The notes: generated by a model not told the origin, from the sequence alone. Shown: positions 27,374 to 36,241, numbered from the stretch's first letter. The stretch: 64,000 nucleotides of DNA from Anaerolineae bacterium (GCA_023382535.1 JAHDWA010000040.1:34053-98052); one strand, 5' to 3'. Made by a program: numbers and translations.

Positions 27374-29751
27374 GGTTGGTTCTGACTAAAAGGCGGATGG
27401 CTCAACAGATAATCGGTGACAACATCGGCGACCAATTGAGCGCCATGCTCATTGAAGTGGACTTCGTCGTAAAAAACGGTGGTATTTTTAGGCAAAGCCG
27501 AGGCCAGATCCAGACACTCGACCTGGCGCTGCCGGCACACTTCCAGCAAGCGTTGATTATACCGGGAGATACCCTCGCCCATCGCCTGGGAGGAGTAAAA
27601 GTATTCGCGCCCAGGCCCCGCCCCTAACCAGAACAACTTCTCCTCGGCCTCGGTTAAATCGGGGCGGTACATGGTGGGTTGAGTCATAAAAATGACGCGC
27701 ACCTGATAGATTTCGGCCAGATCAATAATCCGGTCGAGATTGTCCTCGTATTCGGCCAGCCCAGCCGACAAATCCGGCAATTCGTCAATTTTGGGAGCGA
27801 GCTGCCTTTTCTCGCGCCGCTGCACGTAGTTTTGGCCGGTCTCATCTTCAACATCAACGGCTTCTACCGCCGTGAGTTGGCTCTGCGAGCGCCGGCTTCT
27901 TTCGACAATACGCCAGATGGCCGTCTGTTGATAGTAAGGCGCAAAAGGGTCTTGTTCAACCAATACATCGAAGGCTCGCCTCAGTACTGCTTCTTTGGCC
28001 CCCACCGAGGCTGCCAGAAAAGGATTCTCCTCACCCCAGCGGAAGCCCGAGTTAAAATCGTTAAAGCCAACGAGCAGGATAACCGCATCAATTTTCGGAT
28101 ACTGCGGGATCAAATACTGCACGTGCAGCAAATGTTCGCGGGACGTGCGGGCGCTCTTGCCGGTATTGCCAACCCACACTTTCGAGCCGCCCGCCTGTTC
28201 ATTCAATCTATCCTGGATCAGATGAGGCCAGGCTTCGGCCTGGTCCAAATACAGGCACTCCGTCGTGCTGCCCCCAATGGCTAAAATACGATAATTATCA
28301 CCTGCCGAAAATTCATCGCCGCGAATCCCCTGAGAATTGACGATAAAATGAGACTCGCCCTGCACTCCGGGCATAATGGTGGGATCGGGCCTGAAAGCGC
28401 GCTGCAAATTAGGCAGCCAGGGATAGTACTTGGCCGCCGGTGGGAAAACCAGCCGCGGCCCCAGTTCGGCCATTGCCAGAATGATCAGCAGGCTGATGGC
28501 CAGCCGGTTAAAGACCGTGATGGTCTTGCCTGGCAGAACAGAGGCCAGGCCGCTGCCAGCGATGAACCCAAGCATCGCCAGGTATAAAATCAGCAGTCCG
28601 TTTTCCAGCCAGGGGATTATCCGGCTCCAGCTTGCCGCGTTCGGGGCAAATTCGGCCCACTTTGCAGCCGGTAAAAACAGTTGGGGCGGGTCGCGCGGGT
28701 CCTGGGGGATAACCTGCACCCCCGGAGAGACCACCCCCATGTGACCGTCTTTGACCTGCAAAAAGTTGAGGAAATCACTACCGGTAAATTCCAGAGTTTG
28801 AGATGACAGGCCCCTGACTCCGAGTTTTCGGAAGACGGGGGAGTAATTTCCGGCCGGGTCTGCGGCTATATTTAAACCAATTTCTTCAGCCTGCAAGGCA
28901 CTCAGGGGCAGTTTAGCCCGCCAGACAGCGGGCTGCTGCGCGGCCAGGGTGACAGCTTTAAACCCTACGGTCGGGGCCAACAGGTCGAGCCTCTGTTCAA
29001 CACCCTGCCAGCGCACCGTCACCTGGCCCGATTGAGGATTGCTGGCAAAGAGCAAGGTCAACGGGCCGGAGGCAACTCCTTGCCAGCGCAAGATCGCCGG
29101 CTGCTCAGTTTGAGCTACCCAGACCGGCTGATTTTGATAAGCTCCCCAACTGAACCGCTGCTGCTGCCAGCCCCGTTCAGTTTGAAACTGCTCAAAGGGA
29201 ATGTCGCGGCCGTCGGGCCAGGTGGCTCTGACAAACCAGACATGCGCCGCCTGTCCGGGGGTCAAGCTGACTTCCTGCCCCTGCTTCCCGCCGACAACAA
29301 TCTCTAACGAGACAGGCACGGACCCGTCTTCCGGCAGCGTAAAGGGTATATCCCATAAACCGTCCGTAACCCAGGCGGCGGAAAAAATTTGCGGTGACCA
29401 GACGTTTTCGACATCCAGCTCTAACGTGACCCTGGTTAATCCGGCCGGGGTGGTGAAAAGGAAAGCCAGGAGGCCGCAAATCACCCCGCCGAGGATAGCC
29501 AGGAGCAAACGCGGCGCCTGTTCAGCACCAGAACCAAATTTTTGGAAGAGGCGGCCGGCTCCCCAGACTATCGCTGCCCAGAAGAGAACAAAACCGACGG
29601 TAGTGACCAGCCAAGTCCCCAGCCAGGCAGCCTGGCTAACAGCTTCAAAGCCGAAAATAACCGGCGCCCGCCAGGCCGACAGCCCGGAGATGAGCAAAAT
29701 CATAACCAGAATGACGGAACCGATGCGTTTGTTTTTGCCTGAAAAGCTCAT
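27370..29751 (-). CDS. SGNH hydrolase-fold protein with membrane helices and an extracellular beta-rich domain
   Basis: A 793-residue protein. It has three hydrophobic segments in the first 115 residues, then a beta-rich region of about 300 residues (VTLELDVENVWSPQIFSA, VRATWPDGRDIPFEQF). Two further helices near 390-440 precede a C-terminal SGNH domain: IGGSTTECLYLDQAEAWP (nucleophile Ser), VGNTGKSARTS, LLVGFNDFN, and the Asp/His pair in DEVHFNEHG (Asp762, His765). The paralogue is 36278-38602, with the same order throughout. A cell-surface esterase or acyltransferase acting on the glycan made here is the likeliest role. It lies between a GT-C and the AftB-like gene and overlaps the latter by four bases. 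Confidence 0.85.
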   Translation of the reverse strand: MSFSGKNKRIGSVILVMILLISGLSAWRAPVIFGFEAVSQAAWLGTWLVTTVGFVLFWAAIVWGAGRLFQKFGSGAEQAPRLLLAILGGVICGLLAFLFTTPAGLTRVTLELDVENVWSPQIFSAAWVTDGLWDIPFTLPEDGSVPVSLEIVVGGKQGQEVSLTPGQAAHVWFVRATWPDGRDIPFEQFQTERGWQQQRFSWGAYQNQPVWVAQTEQPAILRWQGVASGPLTLLFASNPQSGQVTVRWQGVEQRLDLLAPTVGFKAVTLAAQQPAVWRAKLPLSALQAEEIGLNIAADPAGNYSPVFRKLGVRGLSSQTLEFTGSDFLNFLQVKDGHMGVVSPGVQVIPQDPRDPPQLFLPAAKWAEFAPNAASWSRIIPWLENGLLILYLAMLGFIAGSGLASVLPGKTITVFNRLAISLLIILAMAELGPRLVFPPAAKYYPWLPNLQRAFRPDPTIMPGVQGESHFIVNSQGIRGDEFSAGDNYRILAIGGSTTECLYLDQAEAWPHLIQDRLNEQAGGSKVWVGNTGKSARTSREHLLHVQYLIPQYPKIDAVILLVGFNDFNSGFRWGEENPFLAASVGAKEAVLRRAFDVLVEQDPFAPYYQQTAIWRIVERSRRSQSQLTAVEAVDVEDETGQNYVQRREKRQLAPKIDELPDLSAGLAEYEDNLDRIIDLAEIYQVRVIFMTQPTMYRPDLTEAEEKLFWLGAGPGREYFYSSQAMGEGISRYNQRLLEVCRQRQVECLDLASALPKNTTVFYDEVHFNEHGAQLVADVVTDYLLSHPPFSQNQP

Positions 29752-29774
29752 AAATTACTGCTTTGCAAAGATGA

Positions 29775-32378
29775 TTACCCGGCCACCGTGATCGAAAGAG
29801 GTAAACATTCCACCGTTTTGGCTGTGCCGGTGACAACGCCGGGCAAGGGTTGGTTCTGGCCGGCAATAGCCAGGCAGACATCCAGGGCATATTCGCCGGG
29901 CGCTGCCGCAGCCGGGAGTAGCACTGGATAAGGTACCGGGATAACCGCGCCGCGCGCCCATGCCTGGCCCGTCACTTCAGCAGGCAGCATGGGTTGAGTT
30001 ACGCTGAACGCCGGTTCAGCGCCGCCGGGCGAGGAGAGACGCAAGACCACCTGAATAGCGCCGGCCAGTCCAAAATCGGGCCGGCGCATGGGCTGCCAGT
30101 AAAGGATGACTTCACTCGTGTGATCTGGCTGCCAGGCGTCCGGCTTCAGTTCATAGCCAACCAGGCGCATGCGGTCGCCGTAGGAAATATCAACCGGCGT
30201 CGCCTCAGGCGGCAGCCCTCGCCTGGCCAGTTCGTCCAGGCCGAGCTGCGCCTCTATCGGTTTGAACTGTCCGGTCGGCTCCAGGCTAACTAAAGCCAGG
30301 CTGGAGGAAGCAACCGGTTTCACTTCTCCTTCGTCGCTCAGCCCTAATTGTACGTCATACAAGTCGGCGGGGGCTTTGGCCAGGGCAAGGAGGCACAGGC
30401 TCTCTACAATTGCGCCCGGCAGCGCCACCTCCGTCTCGAAGCCGGGGGCGGGACTACAGTTCACCCACAGCGGGGTGGTCGTGGTCCCGGCCAGGCCAAC
30501 CAGAAGTTGCCGGTCTCCCAGCCCTGTATTACGCCAAAACAGCTTGAATACTCCGTCAGCCGCCAGGTTGTAGCCAAATACAGTCAAGGTATCAGGTACA
30601 TTATTATCGTCGGAATAGGCATTGTGTTCGATGGGGTTGCGAAAGAGCAGCGCGTAATCCAGACCGTTCAGAGTCACGCGAAACTCGGGTGCGTAGTGTT
30701 CTGAAAAGTACGGCCAGGTGTCTTCGTCTTTGCCCAATTGGAGTAAACGGTGATAAAAAACCACGTAGTCAGCGGCCAGGATTTCGCCTTCGCGGCAATC
30801 GCGGGCGCTGCCAATAAAGAAGGGGCTGAGCAGATCGGGCGTGCCGCACACAGCGACATTGAGTGAATCGGCCTGAGGCTGCCGGTTGAGGTAAGCCCCC
30901 ACCTGTTCCATCCCTTCGCCCCAACTGACGATCAACACCTGGGTGGCTGCCTTCGCGCCGCCCAGCAGCGGGTTGTAATACGTGGAGTAGTAGGGATAAT
31001 TCTGCCAGATGAGCCAGCCCTGCCCTAACAGGATGACTGAGAGGAGTAAGGAGTAGGGAGTAAGAAGTAGGAAGTAAGGAGTAGGGAGTAAAGTATTTGA
31101 AACTTTAAACGTTTGAGCCTTTGAATATTGGAAAACTTTGTCAGCTAGCCAGAGCAGGCCATAGGCGACAAAAATGTCTATGATCGGAAAGGCGGGTAGA
31201 AAGTAGCGCTCTAATTTTTTCCCGGCGGCGGTAACAAAGATGAGAAACAGCCCCACAAAGAGCAGCAGCGCGACCTCAACCGGATGATGATCAATAAAAT
31301 GTTTGAAGGTTTGCCGGTTTGAACGTTTGAAGGCAACAGCGGCCAGAGCAACCAGTCCCACCACCTCCAGCGGGGAAGCCCGCAGCAGCCAGCCCACCGG
31401 ATAATACCAGGGGCCAGGGTCGCCCGAATAGGATTGGCCGAAGAAATAATAGCCATGCTCGTCTTCGGCCAGGACCACGCTTTGCTGCAAGGCCACCCGG
31501 ATGACTTCGCCGGGGATAACCCAGACGGCCGGGAAGAAGACAGCGTAGGTCAGGGCGGTTACCGCACCCCAAATGATTCCTTCGACAATCACGCGGCGGA
31601 CCTCAACCCCGGCCCGCCACTGCCCGCTTTGTCGCCAGCGGTAATAGAACCCCAGCCAGCCAACGACCGCGGCAAAGGGAAGGGCAAACCAGCCCACCGT
31701 TTTGCTCAGGCAGGCCAGCCCGGCCAGCACCGCCGAGATGAGCAGCCAGTACCAGCGCCAGCCCCGCAGCCAGTAGCCGATCATCGCCAGGACGGAAAGA
31801 CCCATAAAGCTGGCAGTTAAAGCATCGTGGTGGAGGACCCGCGACAGAGCCAGGTGAAAGGGGCTGAGCGCGACCAGCAGGGCACTGACCAGGGCCACGC
31901 GCTCCCATACCAGGCGCCGCAGCAGGAGAAAGAACAGGGGCACAAACAGAGCGGCGACAACCGCCAGCGGTAGGCGCAGCGGGCCAATCAAGGCCGGGTC
32001 GAGCCGGCCAGGGTCAATCGAGGCCAGGAAGGTGGGCAAGTCAATCCCGCCAGGGCGCACCGACTGCCAGTAGTACAGCAGCAGGCCCAAACTGCCACCC
32101 CACATGGTTGTCACACCGGGGTGCTCGGAGTGCAAGGTGCAGCCCCAGCCGCTGGTGGGAAAATCGCGGCCTCGATCCGAGGGCGGGCACTCGTAGCCGG
32201 AAACCAACAGACCAGCGGCAAAGTGGCGCGACCGGCTGACCCAGAGCGGCTCGTCGGCGGTGAGAAAGCCGCCCAGCGCCGCGACCCGCAGGGTCAAGGC
32301 CAGGCCGAACAGGCCAAGCGGCAATGCCCAGCGCTTCAACCAGACCCACCTACGCTGCTGCCGGCTGTCCACCTGCAC
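29775..32378 (-). CDS. GT-C glycosyltransferase, WPAxW subfamily, two C-terminal beta-sandwich modules
   Basis: An 867-residue protein with the acidic pair in LTADEPLWV (Asp42-Glu43). The first external loop contains two cysteines (YECPPSD and WGCTLHS) followed by EHPGVTTMWGGSLG; the same arrangement occurs in 56447-59110 and suggests a disulfide. Then SPFHLALSRVLHHDALTASF, FFPAVWVIP, FFGQSYSGDPGPWYYPVGWL, YPYYSTYYNPLLGG and SWGEGMEQVGAYL. The two beta-sandwich modules are marked by VFGYNLAADG/LFWRNTG and LVGYELKPD/LYWQPMR. Heptamer and octamer arrays (31044-31092 and 31300-31331) code for loop segments, the first giving LLPTPYFLLLTPYSLLLS. The start is two bases after the carbamoyltransferase stop. 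Confidence 0.9.
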   Translation of the reverse strand: MQVDSRQQRRWVWLKRWALPLGLFGLALTLRVAALGGFLTADEPLWVSRSRHFAAGLLVSGYECPPSDRGRDFPTSGWGCTLHSEHPGVTTMWGGSLGLLLYYWQSVRPGGIDLPTFLASIDPGRLDPALIGPLRLPLAVVAALFVPLFFLLLRRLVWERVALVSALLVALSPFHLALSRVLHHDALTASFMGLSVLAMIGYWLRGWRWYWLLISAVLAGLACLSKTVGWFALPFAAVVGWLGFYYRWRQSGQWRAGVEVRRVIVEGIIWGAVTALTYAVFFPAVWVIPGEVIRVALQQSVVLAEDEHGYYFFGQSYSGDPGPWYYPVGWLLRASPLEVVGLVALAAVAFKRSNRQTFKHFIDHHPVEVALLLFVGLFLIFVTAAGKKLERYFLPAFPIIDIFVAYGLLWLADKVFQYSKAQTFKVSNTLLPTPYFLLLTPYSLLLSVILLGQGWLIWQNYPYYSTYYNPLLGGAKAATQVLIVSWGEGMEQVGAYLNRQPQADSLNVAVCGTPDLLSPFFIGSARDCREGEILAADYVVFYHRLLQLGKDEDTWPYFSEHYAPEFRVTLNGLDYALLFRNPIEHNAYSDDNNVPDTLTVFGYNLAADGVFKLFWRNTGLGDRQLLVGLAGTTTTPLWVNCSPAPGFETEVALPGAIVESLCLLALAKAPADLYDVQLGLSDEGEVKPVASSSLALVSLEPTGQFKPIEAQLGLDELARRGLPPEATPVDISYGDRMRLVGYELKPDAWQPDHTSEVILYWQPMRRPDFGLAGAIQVVLRLSSPGGAEPAFSVTQPMLPAEVTGQAWARGAVIPVPYPVLLPAAAAPGEYALDVCLAIAGQNQPLPGVVTGTAKTVECLPLSITVAG
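31044..31092. repeat. Heptamer tandem array (gagtagg/gagtaag), seven units
   Basis: Units gagtaag, gagtagg, gagtaag, aagtagg, aagtaag, gagtagg, gagtaaa in exact 7-base register, inside the coding region. The longest and cleanest array of this family in the window. Confidence 0.9.
31300..31331. repeat. Octamer tandem array (ggtttgaa family)
   Basis: Units tgtttgaa, ggtttgcc, ggtttgaa, cgtttgaa. A diverged relative lies at about 31095-31130. It codes for KRSNRQTFKHF in a membrane loop. Confidence 0.75.
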
Positions 32379-32380
32379 CC

Positions 32381-35242
32381 TCAGTTGGCCCGGCGCTGGC
32401 CAATAACCACAAAAAAGCCGCCCTCGGCGTCGCCGGCCAGGGCCAGACGAAGTTGGGTTAGAAGGTGTTCGAGGCGAGAGCCGCGCGGATGCGGCGCAAA
32501 AAGCGAGTCAAATTCGGAAAATTGGGCAAACGGGGTTGGCTTGGGGATGGCATTGACAAACTCAAAACCGGTCTGGTCAAACCAGCCCAGCACTTCATCC
32601 AGGGTGTGCTTCAACTCCTGGGGGTGTTTGTACTGGTCATTGAACCAGATGCGCTTTTTGTGCTCGTCAAGGTCAGGGCGGGCCAGGCGAGGGTCCAGGA
32701 ACTGGAAGCGGTCGCCCGACAGGTTAAAAATGGCGCGGCGCAGGTCTGTCCAGATCCGGCCGTAGCGGTTGTACAAGCCGATAACAATGTAGCCGCCGGG
32801 GCGAACCAGGCGAGCGATAGAACGAAAACCGTCAAAGGGGTCGCGGGTATGATGCAGTACGCCGTTGCACAGGACAACATCAAAATTGGCTTCGGGAAAA
32901 ATCGGCTTGAACAAATTCATCTGCACAAACCGGACCGTATCAAGCTGATTGGCCAGGCTGAAATTTCGCCCCAATTTGAGCGAGTTCAAACAGAGATCGG
33001 CCCCAAAAACAGCGCGACCTCCCAGGGAGAGGAAGTTGCTTAACTGGCCGGTCCCACAGCCCACTTCCAGGGTGCGGGCAGCCAGGGGTATTTGGTCGTC
33101 GAGTAACTTGGCAAAAATGGCCTGGCGCGCCTTTTCCGCGAGCCGTTGAGCGGTGTCGAGACCTTCATAGCCGGGGAAAGGATTTTCCTCATAAAAATCC
33201 TTAACGATGTCGGTCACGTTATCCAGCGCCGTATCTTCAGTCGGCCAGTACAGCAGCGGGATGCCATCCTCGGCAGGAAATTGCCGGCCACATTGGGTGC
33301 AGCTCAGGGCCGGACCCGCGCCGTTCAGAGAGACGAGCGAGCCTTGACAGACTGGGCAGACCAGATGGGCCAGAAATTCGGGGGACAAGTCCGGGGCAGG
33401 TTGCTGCTGTGATGAGGCCGGTGTCTGCGCTGGAGTGCTAATTCGGGTTTGACTCCGGGAATGCTGCGCTTTTGTGACGATATAGCGGCCCAAAACCAGC
33501 ATGTCAATATCGCTTTTGGCAAAGGTACGGAAGGCATCGGCGGGCGTGGAAGCGATGGGGTCGCTGCGCAGGTTAAAGCTGGTATTCAGCAGAACGGGCG
33601 TGCCCGTCGCCTGGCCAAAGCGATGGATAAGCTCGTAATAAAGCGAGTTCCATTCGCGGCGGACGGTTTGGAGGCGGCCTGTGCCCATGTGGCTGACTGC
33701 CGGAATTTCGGTTTCTCGGCCCGCGCAGACGGGAGAAACCATGAGCATGAAGCGCTGCGGGTACTGCCCTTCGGCCCCCTGCAAATCAAAGTAGCGCGGG
33801 GCGTCGGCCTCGGTGACGACCGGGGCAAAGGGACGGAACGGCTCGCGGAATTTGATTTTGGTGTTGACAATTTCTTTCATCTCGGCGCGGCGCGGGTCGG
33901 CCAGGATGGAGCGATTCCCCAGGGCACGCGGTCCCCACTCAAAGCGGCCCTGGGCCAGCCCAATCACCTGCCCGTCCAATATGGCCTCAACGATCCGATC
34001 GGCCAGGCGGCTGTCGTCTTCGATGGCGTCGTAGCTGATCCCTTGCTCGCGCAGAAAACGCTGCACCTGGGCTTCGGTAAAGCTTTCGCCGTAATAGGCA
34101 TGTTCCATGACAAAGCGGCGCGGCTGGCCCAGAAGCACGTGCCAGGCATACAGGGCCGCTCCCAGCGCGCCGCCGGCATCCCCGGCATTCGGCTGGATGT
34201 AGACCTGCTCAAAGGGCGTCTCGCGCATAATCCGCCCGTTGGCGACACTGTTCAAGGCCACCCCGCCGGCCATAACTAAATTTCGCAGTCCGGTTTGGCG
34301 CTGGACATGGCGCGCCATTTTGAGTATTGCTTCTTCGGTCAGGCGCTGGATGCTGGCAGCTACATCGGCGTAATATTGATTCCGGTCAGCTTCGGCGCCG
34401 TGGCCGTTGATTTCGTGACCGGTGCTCCGGGTGAAGAAGGGGACTTCGGGCTGGCGCGGCGGGCCAAACAGGTCAACAAATTTGCGGTTGTAGGTGTGGC
34501 GTAACGAGTGGTGGAAGCTAAAGTAATCCATATTCAGCCACAAACTGCCGTCGTCGTACACCCGCACAATTTTTTCCAGCTTGTCCATGTAACGAGGCTG
34601 GCCGTAAGGGGCCATGCCCATCACCTTGTACTCACCGCTGTTGACCCGGAAGCCCAGCCAGGCCGTAAAGGCCGAGTAGAGCAGCCCCAGGGAATGAGGA
34701 AAGCGCATCTCCTGGGTCAGTTCGATAAGGTTGGGCAGGCCGCTGCCCCAGTCAGCCGTGGCGTGACCGATCGTGGTGGTGGTCCACTCGCCAACGCCGT
34801 CAATGGTTAAAACAGCGGCCTCAGCAAAGGGAGAGCAGAACATGGCGCTGGCGGCATGGCTGAGGTGATGCTCGACAAACAAAATGCGGTCTGAAGGGAG
34901 CGACAGCTTATCCAGTTTGACCGACTTGACCCAGAGTTTCTCGCTGAACCAGGCGATCATCGCTTCGCGGAACACTTCCAAGGAGTGGGGGTAGGTGTTC
35001 AGATGCGACATCAAAATACGCTCGAACTTGGGCAGCGGTTTTTCATAAAAAACCACATAATCGAGGTCTTTGGCACTGATGCCCGCCTGGCGCAAGCAGA
35101 AATCTATCGCCTGGACGGGAAAACGGTGGTCGAATTTTATCCGGCTGAAGCGCTCTTCCTGGGCAGCGGCTACCAAATCGCCGTCACGTAGGAGCGCTGC
35201 CGCCGAGTCGTGATACAGGGCGGAGATGCCCAGAATGTACAT
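32381..35242 (-). CDS. Fusion: NodU/CmcH-type carbamoyltransferase + zinc ribbon + SAM methyltransferase
   Basis: A 953-residue cytoplasmic protein. Residues 1-590 are a full O-carbamoyltransferase: VEHHLSHAASA (His125, His126 and His130), GEYKVMGMAPYG (203-214), VMAGGVALNSVANG (323-336), GRFEWGPRALGNRSIL (432-447) and LLNTSFN (551-557). Family members move a carbamoyl group from carbamoyl phosphate via carbamoyl-AMP to a sugar or other hydroxyl. A Gln/Ser/Pro linker (about 594-620) leads to a zinc ribbon (CPVC 629-632, CTQC 648-651, Trm112-like). A class I methyltransferase follows (LEVGCGTGQLSNFL near 725, CNGVLHHTRDP). The fusion implies that one substrate is carbamoylated and methylated. 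The usual free carbamoyltransferase is about 580-610 residues. Confidence 0.92.
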   Translation of the reverse strand: MYILGISALYHDSAAALLRDGDLVAAAQEERFSRIKFDHRFPVQAIDFCLRQAGISAKDLDYVVFYEKPLPKFERILMSHLNTYPHSLEVFREAMIAWFSEKLWVKSVKLDKLSLPSDRILFVEHHLSHAASAMFCSPFAEAAVLTIDGVGEWTTTTIGHATADWGSGLPNLIELTQEMRFPHSLGLLYSAFTAWLGFRVNSGEYKVMGMAPYGQPRYMDKLEKIVRVYDDGSLWLNMDYFSFHHSLRHTYNRKFVDLFGPPRQPEVPFFTRSTGHEINGHGAEADRNQYYADVAASIQRLTEEAILKMARHVQRQTGLRNLVMAGGVALNSVANGRIMRETPFEQVYIQPNAGDAGGALGAALYAWHVLLGQPRRFVMEHAYYGESFTEAQVQRFLREQGISYDAIEDDSRLADRIVEAILDGQVIGLAQGRFEWGPRALGNRSILADPRRAEMKEIVNTKIKFREPFRPFAPVVTEADAPRYFDLQGAEGQYPQRFMLMVSPVCAGRETEIPAVSHMGTGRLQTVRREWNSLYYELIHRFGQATGTPVLLNTSFNLRSDPIASTPADAFRTFAKSDIDMLVLGRYIVTKAQHSRSQTRISTPAQTPASSQQQPAPDLSPEFLAHLVCPVCQGSLVSLNGAGPALSCTQCGRQFPAEDGIPLLYWPTEDTALDNVTDIVKDFYEENPFPGYEGLDTAQRLAEKARQAIFAKLLDDQIPLAARTLEVGCGTGQLSNFLSLGGRAVFGADLCLNSLKLGRNFSLANQLDTVRFVQMNLFKPIFPEANFDVVLCNGVLHHTRDPFDGFRSIARLVRPGGYIVIGLYNRYGRIWTDLRRAIFNLSGDRFQFLDPRLARPDLDEHKKRIWFNDQYKHPQELKHTLDEVLGWFDQTGFEFVNAIPKPTPFAQFSEFDSLFAPHPRGSRLEHLLTQLRLALAGDAEGGFFVVIGQRRAN

Positions 35243-35276
35243 ACTAGATCCTTATAAACGAAAAAATGCTCAGGTT

Positions 35277-35313
35277 ACAGGTGACTGGCACTTGGAAAGT
35301 GCCAGTCACCTGT
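35277..35313. repeat. Perfect 17-bp inverted repeat (hairpin) in the leader of the carbamoyltransferase gene
   Basis: The arms at 35277-35293 and 35297-35313 are exact reverse complements (acaggtgactggcactt on the left) with a 3-base loop, gga. It lies between the stop of the small membrane protein (35322) and the carbamoyltransferase start (35242). On the minus strand a T6 run (TTTTTT) follows the stem after about 12 bases. It could be a mobile REP-like element, an attenuator, or an mRNA processing site. Confidence 0.85.
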
Positions 35314-35321
35314 AGCGGCTC

Positions 35322-35543
35322 TTAAACCCAGGTTTGTCGCTGTGCAGCGGGGAGGTCGGTATCGTAAGTGTGGCGCGCTTGCCAGGCTGAAGCATCTGGC
35401 AGCGGGCGGCGCAGGCCAAGTGGATCAATCCCCCAGCGCGCCAGCAGGCCAAAAGGCAGCGCCAGGGTGAAGTAAAAGAGGGTCAGCAGCAGCCGCGCCT
35501 GGAAATCACCAATATATTTAAGAATTTCCTTAAAAGATTGCAT
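35322..35543 (-). CDS. Small membrane protein next to NodU-type carbamoyltransferase
   Basis: A 73-residue protein with a short amphipathic start (MQSFKEILKYIGDFQARLLL), one membrane helix (LLLTLFYFTLALPFGLLARW) and a polar tail rich in Arg, Asp and Gln. I recall similar short proteins with a GDFQARxLLTLFYF-like segment beside carbamoyltransferases and DUF5989 proteins in several phyla, but cannot name a family with certainty. Its ATG lies inside the last codons of the DUF5989 gene (14-base overlap), indicating translational coupling. A membrane-bound partner or scaffold for the carbamoyltransferase is a possible role. Confidence 0.75.
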   Translation of the reverse strand: MQSFKEILKYIGDFQARLLLTLFYFTLALPFGLLARWGIDPLGLRRPLPDASAWQARHTYDTDLPAAQRQTWV

Positions 35544-35700
35544 AGATGAACGGCCCGACGCCCGTCGTATTACCCAAAACGATCAGCATCACGCACAAGA
35601 ACAGGCCGAAAACCACGGGAATAAGCCACCAATAGCCCTGGCCCCACATCGAGCGAAACATTTCAGCTAACGTTGCAAAAACACCGCGCAAAATCGCCAT
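35530..35700 (-). CDS. DUF5989-type small membrane protein (56 residues)
   Basis: Starts MAILRGVFATLAEMFRSMWG and contains YWWLIPVVFGLFLCVMLIVL, a single membrane helix. It ends GVGPFIYAIF, the C-terminal signature (GPFIYxxF) that I associate with DUF5989 proteins adjacent to NodU-type carbamoyltransferases. A strong ribosome site (GAGGAGAAGG) lies just upstream of the ATG at 35700. The stop at 35530-35532 lies within the next gene. Function unknown; its regular pairing with the carbamoyltransferase suggests a membrane partner. It is easily missed because of its size and overlap. Confidence 0.85.
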   Translation of the reverse strand: MAILRGVFATLAEMFRSMWGQGYWWLIPVVFGLFLCVMLIVLGNTTGVGPFIYAIF

Positions 35701-35717
35701 ATAAACCTTCTCCTCGT

Positions 35718-36212
35718 TTAATCTTTCGGCACTATCGCTGCGGCCGGGCGTTGCCGTTCAACCCAGAGCGCGCTGGCAGCCAGGCAAAGGCCAAAGCATA
35801 AACAGGCCCAAAACCAGGGCCAGGAGCGGATCATCGCCCGCAGATTTTCGCTCAAGAACATGCCGATAATCAGGCTGCCTCCGACCCAGAGGAAAAAACC
35901 ATAAAATAGGCCAACGGCAATCAGGCCGCGCACCGGCGCGCGCTGCTGGCACAGGGCATACAACATCCCAAAAATTCCTCCTAAAAGTCCATGCACCAAC
36001 AGCCCTAGCAGGACCAATGAGTTTTCTGGGGCTGTGTCGAACCAGATGACTGCGCCTATCCGAGCCAGCAGGGCATTGAGCGAAAACCCGGTGAGGGGTT
36101 GAAGCGCCAAAACAACCCCTAACATGAGCGCCGCAGCGATCAGGCCGCTGACCAGGCCAAAGCGGGAGGGTAAAATTGTATCTTCAAAATCATAGGTTGA
36201 GTCAGAAATCAT
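35718..36212 (-). CDS. Four-helix membrane protein of unknown function
   Basis: A 164-residue protein with hydrophobic stretches near residues 19-42 (FGLVSGLIAAALMLGVVLAL), 64-86, 92-117 and 130-150, and a basic tail (VERQRPAAAIVPKD). I do not recognise the family. It is the first gene of the carbamoyltransferase unit, 17 bases before the DUF5989 gene, and has the clear promoter at 36242-36270. The context suggests a role in membrane recruitment or export of the carbamoylated product, but nothing in the sequence proves it. Confidence 0.78.
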   Translation of the reverse strand: MISDSTYDFEDTILPSRFGLVSGLIAAALMLGVVLALQPLTGFSLNALLARIGAVIWFDTAPENSLVLLGLLVHGLLGGIFGMLYALCQQRAPVRGLIAVGLFYGFFLWVGGSLIIGMFLSENLRAMIRSWPWFWACLCFGLCLAASALWVERQRPAAAIVPKD

Positions 36213-36241
36213 GTTTTACGAACCTAACAAAAGCGCCGCTT

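Noticed and set aside
31044..31331. Possible CRISPR-like repeats
   Set aside because: Units are 7 or 8 bases and directly adjacent with no spacers, and they lie inside a coding region; no cas genes are present.
32121..32765. A 214-codon plus-strand open frame
   Set aside because: It spans the junction of two real minus-strand genes (GT-C and the fusion) and has the low-complexity Arg/Pro/Gln composition of a shadow frame.
33449..34279. A 276-codon open frame antisense to the carbamoyltransferase
   Set aside because: It mirrors the codon bias of the opposite strand, has no recognisable motif, and lies fully inside the conserved carbamoyltransferase domain.
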